Shown piece by piece: positions 20,388 through 33,590 of a DNA stretch of 64,000 bases; within the stretch, counting starts at the first letter, position 1; every line of letters begins with the position of its first letter. The translations under genes were made by a program, and so were the position numbers. The DNA lies in NCBI GenBank assembly GCA_013176395.1, contig JABMLP010000016.1:124001-188000 (forward strand), read 5' to 3'. The DNA is from Venturia oleaginea (Eukaryota > Ascomycota > Dothideomycetes > Venturiales > Venturiaceae). The notes beneath the pieces were generated by a model, which did no database searches, was not told the origin of the DNA, and was given only the letters and a program-made list of their open reading frames with translations.

Positions 20388-23300
20388 GCGTGTGGTTACT
20401 TGACTTGCTTGTCACGACGGCGTTTGGGCGGCATAAAAGGGTTATGATGGCAACTATTGGCACCGGCGTTGTGGTTCAGATATCTCCGTCGCATGTGTTT
20501 GCAGCTGTAGCGACATTCTAGCATCAAGAGCATAGATTCCGATGATTGCAAGAAGCAATGAACCGCCTCGCGTGCTGGTGAGACGAACAAAAAAGATCTT
20601 GGGTTTCTAGAACTTGACTCTGCCGTTTCTTTTCTTGCTCTGGATGTTTGCCATTCGATTTGCGCTCTGGACGAAGTTTTGGTGACCACCTCTACTGACA
20701 GGACAAGTTCGAGGGAATCATACTGAGATCCTAAAGGCGTAGCCACGCTAAAAAGTGGATACGCGTTCAACAATCTTGAAATTGAAAACAGAAGTATCGT
20801 TATTTTCAATAATCTTCACATCGAGAACGATGCCGAAAATTTCATTGGCAGTAATGCCCAAGAAAAGATTCACAGGTTTATCACTAACTATCACGAATTA
20901 AAGGTGTGATTCCAACACCACCCTGTTGTAAAAGAACAAAGAATTCTCATGGCTTCAGAAGTATCCTGTTTTCAATGGAGAGAGGGCAATTCTTGTGGAC
21001 TATCTTTTCTCAATGAGGAGAGGACAAATTACTCAGACAGTCATGATTTTCTCTGCATATGAAAGAATAAATGTGTGAAAGTGTTCCTGTCAACGTGCAA
21101 TCAGGTATGCATACAGATGTGGTAGTTTTGATAGAGAGAATGATGCAAATACTATTTTCTGGCAAATTCACAAAGATTGGGAAACTGTGGTTGTAAAAAA
21201 TAATCAGATGAAGATAAAAATGGATTTTATCGTGAAGGAATGTACACTTATTTCTCTTTTCGTCTCCGGCTCTCAAGTTCACAAGTTCACCCTAAGAGAA
21301 TAGTTTGCTGTGTATGATGTTGATAGCGATGAAGCAAGGTTATAGCTGTTCCGTCATTGGATAGTCCATATCAGATTTCTTATGGGTTAGGATCAACAGT
21401 TTCTTGTTCATCGCTCACTGTTCAGGTGGACAGCTTCGATGCTCTCCAGGAACATGGATGTTTATCGTTCTTCGCCGTCTCGATGGCTAGGGCAAGTCGT
21501 GCGTGGTTAGAGCTATAATTCGGCCCATAGATGATGTTGAATTAAGCCGAGAAAGGGTCTGGATGAGTCTATTCTTGGATCATCCTTCATAGTGAGGCAG
21601 TGTGACCTGTTAAGAGAAAAAGCTAGGCGCCTGTGTCTCTTGCCATCGCATGCCGGCCCAGTCTAATTCCTGGAAGAAGTCTAATTCTCAATGCAGGCTA
21701 TGTTTGCCACTCATAGGCATGGATTTTCCTGTTAATGATAAGATGCTAAGTCCAGAAGACCGTCGGTCCAGGCCAGGGAGATATTTTTGTTCGAGAGGCA
21801 GTGTAACTGATCAATGGCACTGTAGCCGCTTGTTGCTATTCTTCATCTTCAACGTTGAATCAGCTTCAGTATTCATCCCTTGCTCTTGCAGACAATGACG
21901 ATGTCCCACAGTAAGACATTCCATCCATCGGACAGTCGGATGATGCAGCTTGGGCAGGAATTCTCCGGTAAGAAATCCTACAGCCTGGGTCTTATCTTCC
22001 AGATACTGTTGGAGAGTGGAGAGACTGCATGGCAGTCGATTGAAAAATGGACTCTAAATGAGAGGCTGAATACTACCTCATTGGAGGTGTAAGCGCTCGT
22101 AAATTCAGCTGTACTAAGCCCCTATTGTTTCAGCCTTTCGCCCCTCACGCCTGTCAATGTATGACGCAGGAACTTGCGGAACTGCATACGTATAGACGTC
22201 AAGCTGCCAGTTGATGTACGTAAAGAATCTTCCGCCTGGTAAGGCACTGGTGTAATGATGGCGAGGGCGAGAAATCTTTCATTGGCGCTGTATGCGCCCT
22301 TCAGAATCCTTGAATGCGGTGCATGAACGGCCAGCGTGGTTGATGTTCATTTGCCAAGGAGAGTCACAATTATTGCCAAGAAGAACATTATCGGATGAAA
22401 CGATAGTTCTGATTGAAGAAGGAAAAGAAAAATTGAGGAATGATTGTCGATTTGGGAATTTGCTCACACCACTCTCTTCGTTCGCGCGTGATGCAAGTAG
22501 GGCGGGTGAAGGAGTGGATCCAATTCGAAAGGATAAGAAAGTGTGGATTAAATTGTATGAACGGAATTGAGCTGGTTGGGCAGAAATCCCGCAAGAACGA
22601 AATCAGTTTCTTTGCATCAAAGTCTTGCGCGATCCTTCATCGACCGAGCAGATACATACCCAACCAGCCATGGCGGTGCATGAGGGCAGTGTTAGTCGAC
22701 AGGATTACGACTGAGACTTTTGACCTCGCCGTCGTGAGTGCACAGCGTCGAGAAGGCCGAAGATACCCGTTCAAATCGGTTTCGTATGCTTCGACACTAT
22801 CGAAGCCCTCATGAAGGGATGGAGGGATGAAGCCGGAAGACGTTGAAGACTCGTGAGACTCAGCCGTTGAAGATTCATGAGACTCAGCTGTGCATAAGGG
22901 TCACAAGACGAAAGATGAAGATCTAAATGGAGACGTCTGACATGGTGAGTCTTGGGAGGTGGAGGGCAAGAAGTGGACGATTGGCTCTCAGCGCTTTTTC
23001 AATTCATGAGTCAGTGTCTCCCGCCCCACGCGATCAACGATTGCCGTTGAGCTCCGGCTGCTCCGTCTTTTCTCCATCAACCTCAATCGAGTTTTGCCCG
23101 ATGGCAAGCTTACGCCCCATTCCAACGCGATTTGCTGAAGTAACTGGAATGAGCTGGCAAAGGTGAGTGGATGCAGCGCTTAGCCAAACCTTGGCCCCTG
23201 CAGCTTGCTTTGAAGTCGTCGTCGAGGTGCTTGGGGACTAATACTGTCCTGCATGTAGGCCGTAAAGACGCGGATGATAACGAAAATGAAAATTGGAAAG

Positions 23301-24878
23301 AGGCAACGAGAGCTTGGTGGGAAGAACTCGCACCAAGAAGATCGTGAGTGTGACCTCAAAGATCGATTTGAACGCCATGGCATAAGTGATTGATTGGATC
23401 TCGACATTTTGCCGGAACTACCCTATTTGGACAATGGCTTACAATGTCTCTCCATGTCGACACCCACCACAACCAGATCATCAACAACTCGGATCTCAAC
23501 TCTGTCTCAGCCATCTCAAGGACTCTCTTCCTGTCCTGGCCGACTCTCAGAGGGCTTTGGCACTCAGGATTGTGATCGAGCGTGCTTATATGTCCAAAAC
23601 TCTGCAACCGACTCCGCTGTCGTTGAAACGTCAACATACGGCAGAGATTGTAAGCCGTCCCAGCCTTGTCCGGATGCATTAAAGTCTCGCGTAGGACGCA
23701 CAGAGGCGGATTAACCCTTGAGAAGGCAGGCATAGCCTCGTCAGCTGATGGCAGTGATGAATGATACTGATTAAAGTCGAGTCGATACAATCATCGATCC
23801 CTCCTCCAATGACAAAGTGTGGAGAAACGGAAATCACCCAGCGATCTCCCACGACTTTAAGAGCTTTCGAAATATCGGCGCACTTGGCCAGATATCAAGA
23901 CTTTCGAACAAGATGGCTGGCCGTGGCTTGCTGGTGAGAGTTCGTATTCTGCCAACACCTGTGGAAGGAAGGACGCAGGAATGTATATACTCCTACCGGT
24001 TAAACTCGCCTGAGCAGGTCAAGACGTGCAGCTCTAAAGCGCGCCGATTATGCACGTGTATGTTTTCCTGGTCGTTAGATTCAAAATACCGGTTATTGTG
24101 TGGTGGGCTGGACTGAGGTCCGAGGCAGCTTTGTCCTCTAGACGCGCCGTGCCCTTGAGGATGAAAAACTTGGAATGTGTATGGTCGGGACGGCGCGTAC
24201 GTGCTTACAAGCTAATGCGAACTAGACAATCCTCCAGACCATGAGACGAATCTTATCGATAGGATTTTCTGGCCGCATGGACAACGCAGCTATGGTCGGT
24301 CGGTTGGTCCCGCTCTCGATTCGCTGACCTTGTTTTCAGACTGATGCCCTGATATGGAGCCGGAGCCGGTCCTTAGCTTTACTACCTAAAAATACGATGA
24401 GTCTTCGGATGCCTTCTTTTATATGCTATTCGTTGGCTATGATGCACTGCCTTGAGACAATTCGTTAGTCGAGTCGGATCCGGACGCATCTTCCTGTACT
24501 GACCTGAGTAGGGCATCCTGTCCGCATGTCGCGAGCAGTAGGACCCCGCCGCTGGCTCTCCAACGAATAGCTGGCCTGATGAGCGGTCTAGCATGCTGGT
24601 ATACATACACGCAGGTTGACCTTGATAGTGTCGTGCGGAATTACTCTCCATGCCTCAATCCAGGAATCTCATGAGTATGATGTTTTAGAGAATTGGTACG
24701 ACTTACCGTGAGCCATTTTGCTTTTCAACGCTGACAATCACTTAATAGACTTCCCTGTTACATTGTACCTCCAGATCGGTTATTTTGACAGTTCCGAACA
24801 GCAAGATCAGGCGCACGTTGTGTATCCTTGAGTTTACCCGGTCTGTTGTGTCACCGAGGATTTGAAATCGCGGTCAAG
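20388..24878. other. 4.5-kb gene-free stretch
   Basis: No gene is supported. Frames up to about 145 codons occur on both strands (for example near 22.4-22.8 and 23.4-23.8 kb) but they overlap each other and show no motif. A short direct duplication is visible around 22,847-22,892 (two copies of a GAAGA-TC-TGAGACTCAGC unit). The final 100 bases lead into the DUF3176 gene. Confidence 0.5.
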
Positions 24879-27819
24879 ATGTCAGACTCCAAGAACACCA
24901 TCAAGAATTTCATAAGAACTGGGCAGTTCTCGAACCGATTCAAAGTCAGCAAGCCCACTGACATGCCCGACATTCCCGAGGAAAAGTTGGTTGACGGCAG
25001 GCCCGTCTCCAAAGTCTACTCTGAGAAAGGCGGGAAGAGGATATCGACCTCAGTGTCTGAGGTCAAGGCCGAGAAAGGCACAAAGAGAGCCTCCAACTTG
25101 TCAAATATGTCCAATGCGTCCACCGTTTTTGGTAGCTCCGGTCTCGGAATCCACAATACGCCAGACAGGAAGGCCACGCACACTCCTCAGCCTGATGATC
25201 TGATGTTCATTCCCCATGACATCCAGACTCCCACCACCTTTGGCCCTAACGATGAGTACACTGCTGTTCCAACAGTGATCACTTACTCTTCTTCCGGCCG
25301 AGGAGCAACCAAGATTACGATTCGGGAGGCCAATGCATCTGATCCCAAACCGCCTGGGGGATACAACATTCCCACTGCCATGGATGCTCCAGAGTTCCCT
25401 CAAACACTACCTCCAAGCTACGCTCCCAGTCATATCCCATTCATTGCTCCTCCACCAAACTTCATGCCTGCCTCGGGAGACCGCGTTGCTCGGGGTATCT
25501 CAACGTTCACCCAAGGCACAGAATCAATTCGGACTTCAACTGCCTCTTCCCAAGGCACCAGATTCTCACGCACATCCACAGTCTCCGAAGAAGCCAACTC
25601 CACAACCGCTGTCTCGAATGGAGGTCTCCAACCATCGGCTCTCGACAGGATATCTCAAATGCCTTCTCCAAATGCGATCCATGGCCATTCCTTGTCAACT
25701 TCAACCACTCCAGCTAACGACGAAAAGGCTATTTCTGAAGGTGGATCCACCCACTCCACTCTTGTCACTCCTCCTGAATCCCCTCCACTGCACCACAGCA
25801 TCTCTTGGCCATTGACCTCACACGGGAGAAAAAACTCCGGGGGAAACGAATCCATCATGTCTGGGGACTCACACTATCTCGACTGCAAAGACGGTGTGCC
25901 GACTTATCCAAGGATGATGAATGGCTCACTTCGGTCAGAATTCCAATGGGACCTCAACAGGAAGGACCGTGTTCGCAATTGGTTCACTCATTGGTTCATT
26001 GAGTGGTGGTTGCTGGAAATCGTCAGCTGGTTGTTCAGTGCTGCTTGCATGATGGTAATTGCCATTGTTCTTTCGAGGTACGACGGCAAGCCTCTTCCAA
26101 AATGGAGTATCAACATTTCCATTAACGCCTTTATCTCCATCTTTTCTGGGTTCGCAAAGTCTGCGCTACTACTACCAACAGCCGAGGCCCTGGGCCAGTT
26201 GAAGTGGGATTGGTTCAGGAAAGCTGAGCGGAGTATGATGGACTTTGAGGTTATGGACGGCGCTAGTAGAGGAGTACTAGGCTCCGCAGTCCTTCTTGCC
26301 AAAAACAAGGGAGTGTAAGTTGAAAATGCTATCCCAACCATGATGACTCACTGACATTACTAGTACTTTAGCTTCTGTTGGAGCAGCCATAATTCTCCTC
26401 TCTCTTCCCATGGATCTCTTCTTCCAGCAGATTATTGGCTATCCTTCACAGGCCATTCTCGATGTTCATTCCAACGCAACTATTTCCAGGACAATCTTTT
26501 ACGATCCTTCTCCAGAAACCTATTGGCTGAACGGAACGTCCAGACATGGGCCCGTTACTGAAATCGACGCCTTGGTGTACCCATTTTACCAAGGAGACGG
26601 CCTGGTTCCAGGAGTTGCATTCAATTGTCCAACGGGCAACTGCACCTATGACCCATTCCTGACACTTGCCTTTGATTACCAATGCAAAGAGATGCCCAAC
26701 CTGTTAGAATTTAGCTGTCTGCCAAGCACCACCGCCGAATGGATGTCGTCTCTCGACTACTATAAAGCTAACTTAAATGGCCTCCCCATGCCCAACGTTT
26801 CTTCCTGCGGCTGGTATCTGGATGTCCCTAACAATGGAAAAAAGCTGATGGCTGGGTATGAAATTCAAGAAGATGGATCTGTCGGTGAGATCCTTTCAAC
26901 TCGGTTCTTCCCAGTCATGGATTTAGCCACCAATGAAGTCTACTGGAATGGCTCCCTCAATTTCAAAGACTTGAAGGCCCCTGTTACTGATTTCATTCTG
27001 GCTTCCACGCCAGGCGGATTTGAGGGCGCGCGCAACAATAATACACCAGTTGTTCAAGAATGCGAGATTCACTGGGTGGTCAATACCATTCAGTCGCAAG
27101 TCATTGCTGGCGAGCTCTTTGAAGAAACCATCAACACCACCCAATTCGACCTTGATGCCTACAGTCCTTGGAGTAAGGTTGATCCTAGCAAATTCGACAC
27201 CAAATTTTCCATGACCCTGGACGATCCTCATGCCCTCACCGCAAAAACATCAACCTTTGGACTGAATGATGTTACTGCTCTGAAGACTTTCGTCGTATGG
27301 TCAGAGATAGCACCTGGAACCCTCAATCTACCTGCCAAAAACAACCCTGTCAAGAGCGGTCCTGTATTGAAGTTCCGCTGGTACGCGAGTCCGCCTTTCC
27401 TTGCCGAGATGGCCACTCCGACTTCGCCTTGGGAGCCGCCTCACAATGTTTCGGAACACATCGGAAAAGCAGTCATGGTCATGAACCAGGTGCTACGACG
27501 GAATCAACTTTCTCAAAGTGGACCGGGCGACTTTGCTGTTGGCAAGGCTTACATCTATGTAACGCTCGTAGATATCAGGTGGAAGTGGCTCAGTCTACCA
27601 TTGATTCTGTTGATCTTCAGTCTAGCATTCTTGGTAGTCACTATCGTGCGCAGTACGAGGGACCAAGACAACATTGGTATTTTCAAGACCTCAGCACTGG
27701 CGATCTTGTTCAATGGGTTGGGTGAAGATGTGCAGCAACATGTGGGACCGGGCAGCAATCGTATGGGTTACACGAGAGATAGGGCCAGAGATATGAAGGT
27801 CAAGCTGGACGACGATTGA
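24879..27819 (+). CDS. DUF3176-domain membrane protein
   Basis: Two exons, 24879-26314 and 26364-27819, give 963 residues; the 49-nt intron has GTAAGT and ACTAG ends. I start at the ATG of MSDSKNTIKNFIRTGQFSNR; no upstream ATG is in frame. About 350 residues of Ser/Thr/Pro-rich, probably cytosolic disordered sequence precede the DUF3176 core: WWLLEIVSWLFSAACMMVIA, LPKWSINISINAFISIFSGF and ALGQLKWDWFRK. After the intron comes a helix (SVGAAIILLSLPMDLFFQQI), a large luminal or extracellular region with many N-glycosylation sites and cysteines (FNCPTGNCTYDPF), and a final helix LSLPLILLIFSLAFLVVTIV. The family is widespread in Pezizomycotina, often lineage-expanded, and of unknown function. Confidence 0.9.
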
Positions 27820-28432
27820 GTTGAGGCTGTAAGTAAGCTAGTAGTGGTTGTGCAAATTCGATTTGAGTTTTTATGATCATCAGTTCACTTCCTGCGTTTT
27901 AGTTGACTCCGGAAACCGGCCGGCCCCTCACGTCAGACAGACTGCGGCCCGAGAATAAAAACTGCATGCCTATGGAATTAAGACACTCTCTCCATCCAAG
28001 TTGCGCATCAACAGGAATATATTAGTCTACACCTGGAAAGCATGTTTTTTGTTTAGGAGAGAGAAGGGTTGGCTCGAAAGACTTCGTTCAGTCCCTGAGG
28101 TATGACCAAAACTTCCTGCTTCTCTTCCACGATGAAAATGCCATAAGATATCAATATCAGCCTACTCGTCAGACCCAGCGTTCATCTTTGCGCTTCGCAC
28201 CCAATACCCAGAATCCCTTCGGCGAGGCGCTCATGAGAAACAAAAAAGGGGGTCCGACCCTGAAGAATGCAAAATAGGTCTACAAGAAACGAAGTTTTCA
28301 AAAGAAGGTCTCGAGAAAATCAAAGGAGTGGATCGGCGTAATTGCGCTTGCCTGAATAGAAAACTCGGTCCTCACAACAGCAGATGTCCCCGGAGAAATG
28401 TGCAAAGATGTCAAGAGAGGTAATCGGGATGC
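27820..28432. other. intergenic between convergent genes
   Basis: Contains the 3' ends of the DUF3176 gene and of the repeat-precursor gene. No coding frame or RNA gene recognised. Confidence 0.5.
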
Positions 28433-29326
28433 CTAGTGTCCGTGACCAGAGCCAAGTCCGAGCATATTCTGGTCGAATTAGTTCTTAACATTGAAGAGGT
28501 GAAGAGGTAATGACATACCCTCTTCGATCTCTGTGCAGATTAGTTCATGCCTTTGATCAAGATTTAAATCTGGCAACGTACTGGATCTCTGATCTCGACG
28601 GTGTCACGTTTGCAGCCATGGCCGCAACCTATATGGTCCATGGTCTGTTCGAATTAGCATGCGTGGTTTTGAAGGAAACATCGAGGTGCCATACTGGTTC
28701 CAGATCTCTGGTCTCGATGGCAGCCATATTTGATTCGTTTCTAGAATCAAGTCCACTCAAGGTCGGCTCTCTGGTTTCAATGGATTCTCTCTTCGATCCG
28801 TGACCGGACCCCATGCCCATCATGTTCGGCTCTCTGGTCTCGATGGTTTCTCGTTTCGATCCGTGGCCGGACCCCATGCCCATCATGTTCGGCTCTCTGG
28901 TCTCGATGGTTTCTCGTTTCGATCCGTGGCCGGACCCCATGCCCATCATGTTCGGCTCTCTGGTCTCGATGGTTTCTCGTTTCGATCCGTGGCCGGACCC
29001 CATGCCCATCATGTTCGGCTCTCTGGTCTCGATGGTTTCTCGTTTCGATCCGTGGCCGGACCCCATGCCCTTCATGTTCGGCTCTCTGGTCTCGATGGTT
29101 TCTCGTTTCGATCCGTGGCCGGAGCCAAGTCCGCTCATTTCCTAGCGGAATTAGTTGTTGTTTTGTTTCAAAAAGACGTACTCTGCTTCCTTACGGGCTC
29201 TCTGATCTCGATCGTATGTCCTTTCATTCCAGTAATGATTCCTGCGACCGGCACAGGGAGTGGAGCTGCCATGGCCCCGAAGGCCATGGCAATAGCGAAT
29301 AAGGAGAAGGTAGTGTTTTTGAACAT
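28433..29326 (-). CDS. secreted repeat protein with Lys-Arg sites, candidate Kex2-processed peptide precursor
   Basis: Exons 29195-29326, 28695-29141, 28582-28644 and 28433-28468 join in phase 0 to about 225 residues; a 12-nt extra exon (28519-28530) is possible but not needed. Exon 1 encodes a signal peptide, MFKNTTFSLFAIAMAFGAMA, with likely cleavage before APLPVPVAG. The rest is tandem 21-residue units: GSGHGSKR, then ETIETREP, then NMMGM. Exon 2 holds six such units plus one degenerate unit; exon 3 is exactly one unit (GCGHGCKR-DTVEIRDP); the last exon is a truncated unit ending GSGHGH. Seven units have Lys-Arg at the same place, the cleavage signal of the Golgi protease Kex2, as in alpha-pheromone and dikaritin-type precursors. 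No aromatic residue lies in the units. Product and function unknown; no modifying enzyme gene recognised nearby. Confidence 0.7.
28764..29141 (-). repeat. 63-bp coding tandem repeat, six units
   Basis: Six units of 63 bp, the central ones identical or nearly so at nucleotide level, encode the 21-residue repeats of the precursor. A seventh, diverged unit follows at 28695-28763. Near-identity of the DNA suggests recent expansion or ongoing homogenisation, so copy number is likely to vary between strains. Confidence 0.9.
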
Positions 29327-31773
29327 TTTGAAGGTTGTGGTTGTATTTATGGATGTTGGATGTTGTATTCTGAATTAAGCTGCTTGGGCCTGAAGGAGTG
29401 TATGCCGCACGTGGGGAGTAACTGGTTTGATGTCGAGCCGTATTAGGTACCGTGAGGTGAACTTCTAGTGTATTGTTGATGGAGAAAACAAGATTAGGGA
29501 GATCCACAGGACTCTTATGCTAACTCCTGAACCCCAGCAAAGCCACAGACGAACGAAAAAGTTTGTGTGATGGCGACGGTCGAGAAACCTCCAGTTTAGG
29601 AAAGTTGTGATCGATTTCACAACTCATCACACGGAACTCACACCTATCACATCACTCCCCCCAGCGCAAATCACCACCACAGCGGCTCCATGCAACTATG
29701 CGATTACAAGGCAACAAACCGGTACCTACACTAAAAAAACCGCCAAATATCCGCGATTCACGCGCAAAGCAAGCAAAGCAAGTAATCACATCGGTCCGTT
29801 CCTGGTCCCTCGGGTCCGCCAACACCATCCACAGCGGTTACAACGCCTCATTCGATGAAAAGACGAGAAAGGACACGCCTCCGCCTCAACGGGTCGAGAC
29901 TGGGATAGGCGAACGAGGTGGGATCGGCATACTAATAGGGTGTGGATGTGGATAGCGAGGCTTGGAGTGACGAGGGCGACCACAGTGCCGGAACGGGATA
30001 ACGTGGATTTTTGTGACTGGAAATTTTGCGGGCGGGCGACCGTCGGGGTGGGATAGGAAACTGTGCGCACTGAAGGTGCATTAATTGGTATTCACGAGAA
30101 TGGGGAAAGGCATGGTGTTGAAACGTGGGTTGTGGGAAAAGCCATTGACGAAGGCGTAATTATTGGGTGGATTTCGCGTGTATCCACCCCGTAGGATAGA
30201 TATCGTATCTTATGCGAGAGTCAGGGTCTTGAGGAGTTGCGGCTTTGTTAGATAATCAAACAAATCAAACGAATCAAATCTCTGCTACTGCTGAATCTGG
30301 AATTCACCGCTGATGTACCGAAGAAAGACGCTGTAATCGGAAAGGAGGGAGGGAATAAACGATATACGCTTGTGCAAACGACAGCATCGAATTAGAATTT
30401 TACTGCTTACAAACGGTTGCCCGGAAATATGTATCGTGCAATCGATATCACCACTAGAACTAGAGGAAACAGGAAATGCAAAGCGAAAACGTGGGTTTGC
30501 GCGGGACTAAAAACGTTGCTCAACATCCATTCATGCAAATTTTGAATTCATGATCCAATCAGCGCGTCCGGATGGTAGATGGAGACTCGTGTCGAAACGT
30601 GAGCACTGAGTTCAGGGGCAACTAGTTATACAGGCCACGCAAACGGGGTGCAGCAGGGCTGAGCTAGAATATGCTACAGTGATCACAGTTACAGTTGAAC
30701 TAAATCTCTCCATCCACCATCACCATCACCACCTCATAGCGTGCACCGAAAACCTATCAACACATCTAGACTTCCCATTCACAAAACCCATCGCTATAGT
30801 CTACCATTCACTTTCTGCAAAGTCTACATTCACGGTGTGAAAGGGGCTCCATCACACCCGCACCCTCGCGATTGGAAATGAAGAGGCTGGTGTCGTTCGC
30901 ACAGAAACGCGGCTGGCTGCATAAGTGGCTGAGATGATTTCTCTTAAGTATGCATGGTGTTCTTTCTCCACTTTCTGTGACCAATTAAATACGTTATCTG
31001 GGTATACATGATGCACAATTTTAGATTTGAGATGGGTGCGTTTATCGCGAGGATCCTCCCTCCCTCCGTTAGGAGTCTAGAGTCTAGAATTGTATGCGCT
31101 GCATGCATGCATATTATATGCGAGAGACCGACCCCTCCTCCTCAGTCTAGGATCGGGCTCGATGTTGGAAGTCCGTTCGTTGGGAGGCGTTGATGGAGAT
31201 ATGAGACAAGACAAGCGCCTGGGTTACACTGACACCGACTTGGATGATTCTCGGGTGACGGGTACCAGCACTCGTTCTTTTCACCGCATTGCATCACTGT
31301 CACAGACGATCTAGTGTCTTTCTAACTGCCATTGGCGTTGTCACTGTGAATGTATGCTTGATGACTTCATATCACCTCTATGAGCACGTTTGGAGTGTCC
31401 GCATCTTCTGGTTTTCGAAGCAGGTTGTTTGTGCACTTTGGGATTGTGTTTGCATGCAGCGGTTATGGGCGTGGATTTCTCGCGCCGTAGCGGGTCCAGT
31501 GTTAGGCGGTCTGTAGGTTGTTTCAATAGGCTTGTTGGTGAGGTTGATGCTGCGGTGTTGGTATGGACGGATGCACGTCACGCTATTGGAATGCATATGC
31601 ATCATCATCACTCCAGACTTCCAGAGGCAAAGAAGGGAATCCAGATCACGATCTCGCCACGAGCTTTCGGAGAGGTGCGCGCTTCTTTGGCGGCGAACAC
31701 GAGCATCTTACCATCACGAAAATCACCACACTCGCTACAATGGCGCAAATTCAACTCATTAAACAATGATTAT
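29327..31773. other. gene-free stretch upstream of the repeat precursor
   Basis: No supported gene. Contains the precursor's promoter side, a short CACCATCACCATCACCACC run near 30,715 and a CATATGCATCATCATCA stretch near 31,595. Small frames on both strands lack motifs. The right end is downstream of the carboxypeptidase gene. Confidence 0.45.
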
Positions 31774-33590
31774 CTATGTCGACGTAAGAGGCTTCCTCTG
31801 CATCGTCTGAATAAACGCCTGCAACGACGCTTCAGGCTCTACAGAAAAAGTCAGTATCTCATCAATCACTCTCATCACGCACATCACAAAAGGAGACTTA
31901 CGATAATAAGCAGCCTCATGCCCAGCCTCAAACACATTCAGAAACGCCAGGTTATCCACAACCTTAAACACCCCCTTCTTCTTCCCATTCACATTATACG
32001 GCTGCAACGGCGCTGCCAAAAATTTCGCCTGGCCGGGATATTTGAGCGAGTTCGCCGTGGCGAGATTGCCCATCCAATTGCAAATCCAGTCCGCTGTGAT
32101 GGGTTCTTAGCGAGCACACCCATAAATACGACTCAACAAATCATTATTGAGTGAGTGATCGAGGAGGCTTACTGTCTCCAGCCCAGATGAGGACTTGCAC
32201 ACCTGCATTCACAATATTCTGCAGCACCGGCTGAAAATTGCGCGAATCTATCATCACGTCAGTGAAAAGAGCTGAGGTCTTTGCCGATGCGAGGGAGGGA
32301 CATACCATCTCCCGTCTTCGCGAACTTAACATTAGGCGCGTCGGGACACTCCTCGTATTTCTTCTTGGCTCCTATAGCGGCCACCACATCCGGTCTAGCC
32401 AGGTATTTAAGGTACGTCTGTGGCGGGAAAGGATCTTTCTTAGGCTGTCGGACATCGTAGACATCGAAATTCCCGCGACTAAGTGGTGCTTCAATACCAG
32501 CCTTGCACGTTAGCATCGCCCGCTGACAATCACTATTACTATCCGTCTGCCAACACTTCTCCAACTGGGGTTTACAACGCGTATTCAGCGTGTTGGTGTA
32601 GGACGTAAACTGCTGTGCCGAAATCAACTTCCTGTACGTGTTGTTTGCCGCGTAGTCGATCAGGGCTTTGTACGCATCGTACGGATTCACCCAGCCATTA
32701 TTTATACCCAGCGCCACTATCTTAATCTTTTCGCCCTTGAGTTTTCCCTCGTCGATGGCTTTGTTCTGCTGCATGATGTATCGCGTGAATTCAGGTCCGT
32801 AGTGGCCCCCATACGACTCGGTGAAGATTCCAAACTCCCGACTCTTATATTGTGGAAAGGCGGCGTAGAAATTCTGTATCAGTTTCCAAACGTAGGGCGC
32901 CGCGGTCACGGATGTACCGACGTTGTTTGTTCCGTAAGAAAAGCCTGTGCCGATGGGTTGGTCGATGTAGATCATATTCGCGTAGTTATTCCAGCTGTAT
33001 GGATTATTCTCTGGCTCGGTGCCTTTGTTGAACTGGTGGTAATCGTAAGCGTACATCCTCATTCTTCAACCACTCACTCCCTCATTCATTGCATACGTAC
33101 CGCACACGGCCCATTCTCCTGCATCAACCCGATCATACTAGAACACCCAGGCCCCCCATTAAACCACGCAACCTACATCCAATAAGCACAACTCATACTC
33201 ATCAAGAAGAGAGGGCGTACATACAAGCGGCGCCGTCTCGGGATTCTTCCGCGCCTCGAAATTCCAAAACCACATGTTCATGTTCTCCCCTACACTCAGA
33301 TATCCGCTATGCGTCTTGACACCCTTTGTTAACTCGCAGATCCCCGAATCGGAAACATATTCCAGCTTTGATTGGGTCGTTGCGTGCTCGAAGATGGTGA
33401 TATTCGCCCCGTTCCGTTTTACGAAATGGGCGCGGTCGCTCTGTATCGGTATCCATTTTTCTCCTGCTGTTCGAGGGTCTGCCCAGTTGTTTGTTGGTGG
33501 TGCGATATCGAATAGCACGGCGGTGATTGTTACGGGGAGGACAGCTAGTAACGAAGCTAGAACCAGTGATAATGGATGTAAAGGCCGCAT
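31774..33590 (-). CDS. secreted serine carboxypeptidase, family S10
   Basis: Six exons (33225-33590, 33101-33172, 32306-33032, 32173-32247, 31902-32093, 31774-31838) join in continuous frame to 498 residues. A signal peptide (LSLVLASLLAVLPVTITAV) is followed by the S10 landmarks: WFNGGPGCSS and QENGPC; SWNNYANMIYIDQPIGTGFS; the nucleophile region FTESYGGHYGPEF (Ser about 219); WAGDTDWICNW with the catalytic Asp (about 415); and FEAGHEAAYYQPEASL with the catalytic His. It removes C-terminal residues from peptides, most likely outside the cell or in the vacuole. Two landmarks are split by introns. The GESYAG consensus reads T-E-S-Y-G-G here, a tolerated variation. Several possible glycosylation sites (NIT, NNT). 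Complete and probably active. Confidence 0.92.

Noticed and set aside
22440..23790. Overlapping frames of 100-144 codons on both strands
   Set aside because: No frame shows family motifs or coherent composition, and they overlap each other.
24828..24878. An earlier start of the DUF3176 protein (17 residues longer)
   Set aside because: The codon at 24828 is TTG; the first in-frame ATG is at 24879, with a suitable context.
28519..28530. A 12-nt exon (Arg-Ser-Lys-Arg) in the precursor gene
   Set aside because: Splice ends exist and the frame would hold, but skipping it joins ...EIRDP to NMLGLGSGHGH exactly like every other unit boundary, so it is probably intronic.
28764..29141. 63-bp repeats as a CRISPR-like array
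   Set aside because: There are no unique spacers; units are contiguous, coding and eukaryotic.
28800..29378. Plus-strand frames through the 63-bp repeat (HAHHVRLSGLDGFSFRSVAGP-like and IMFGSLVSMVSRFDPW-like repeats)
   Set aside because: These are antisense shadows of the minus-strand precursor, which has a signal peptide, phase-matched introns and matching outlying units.
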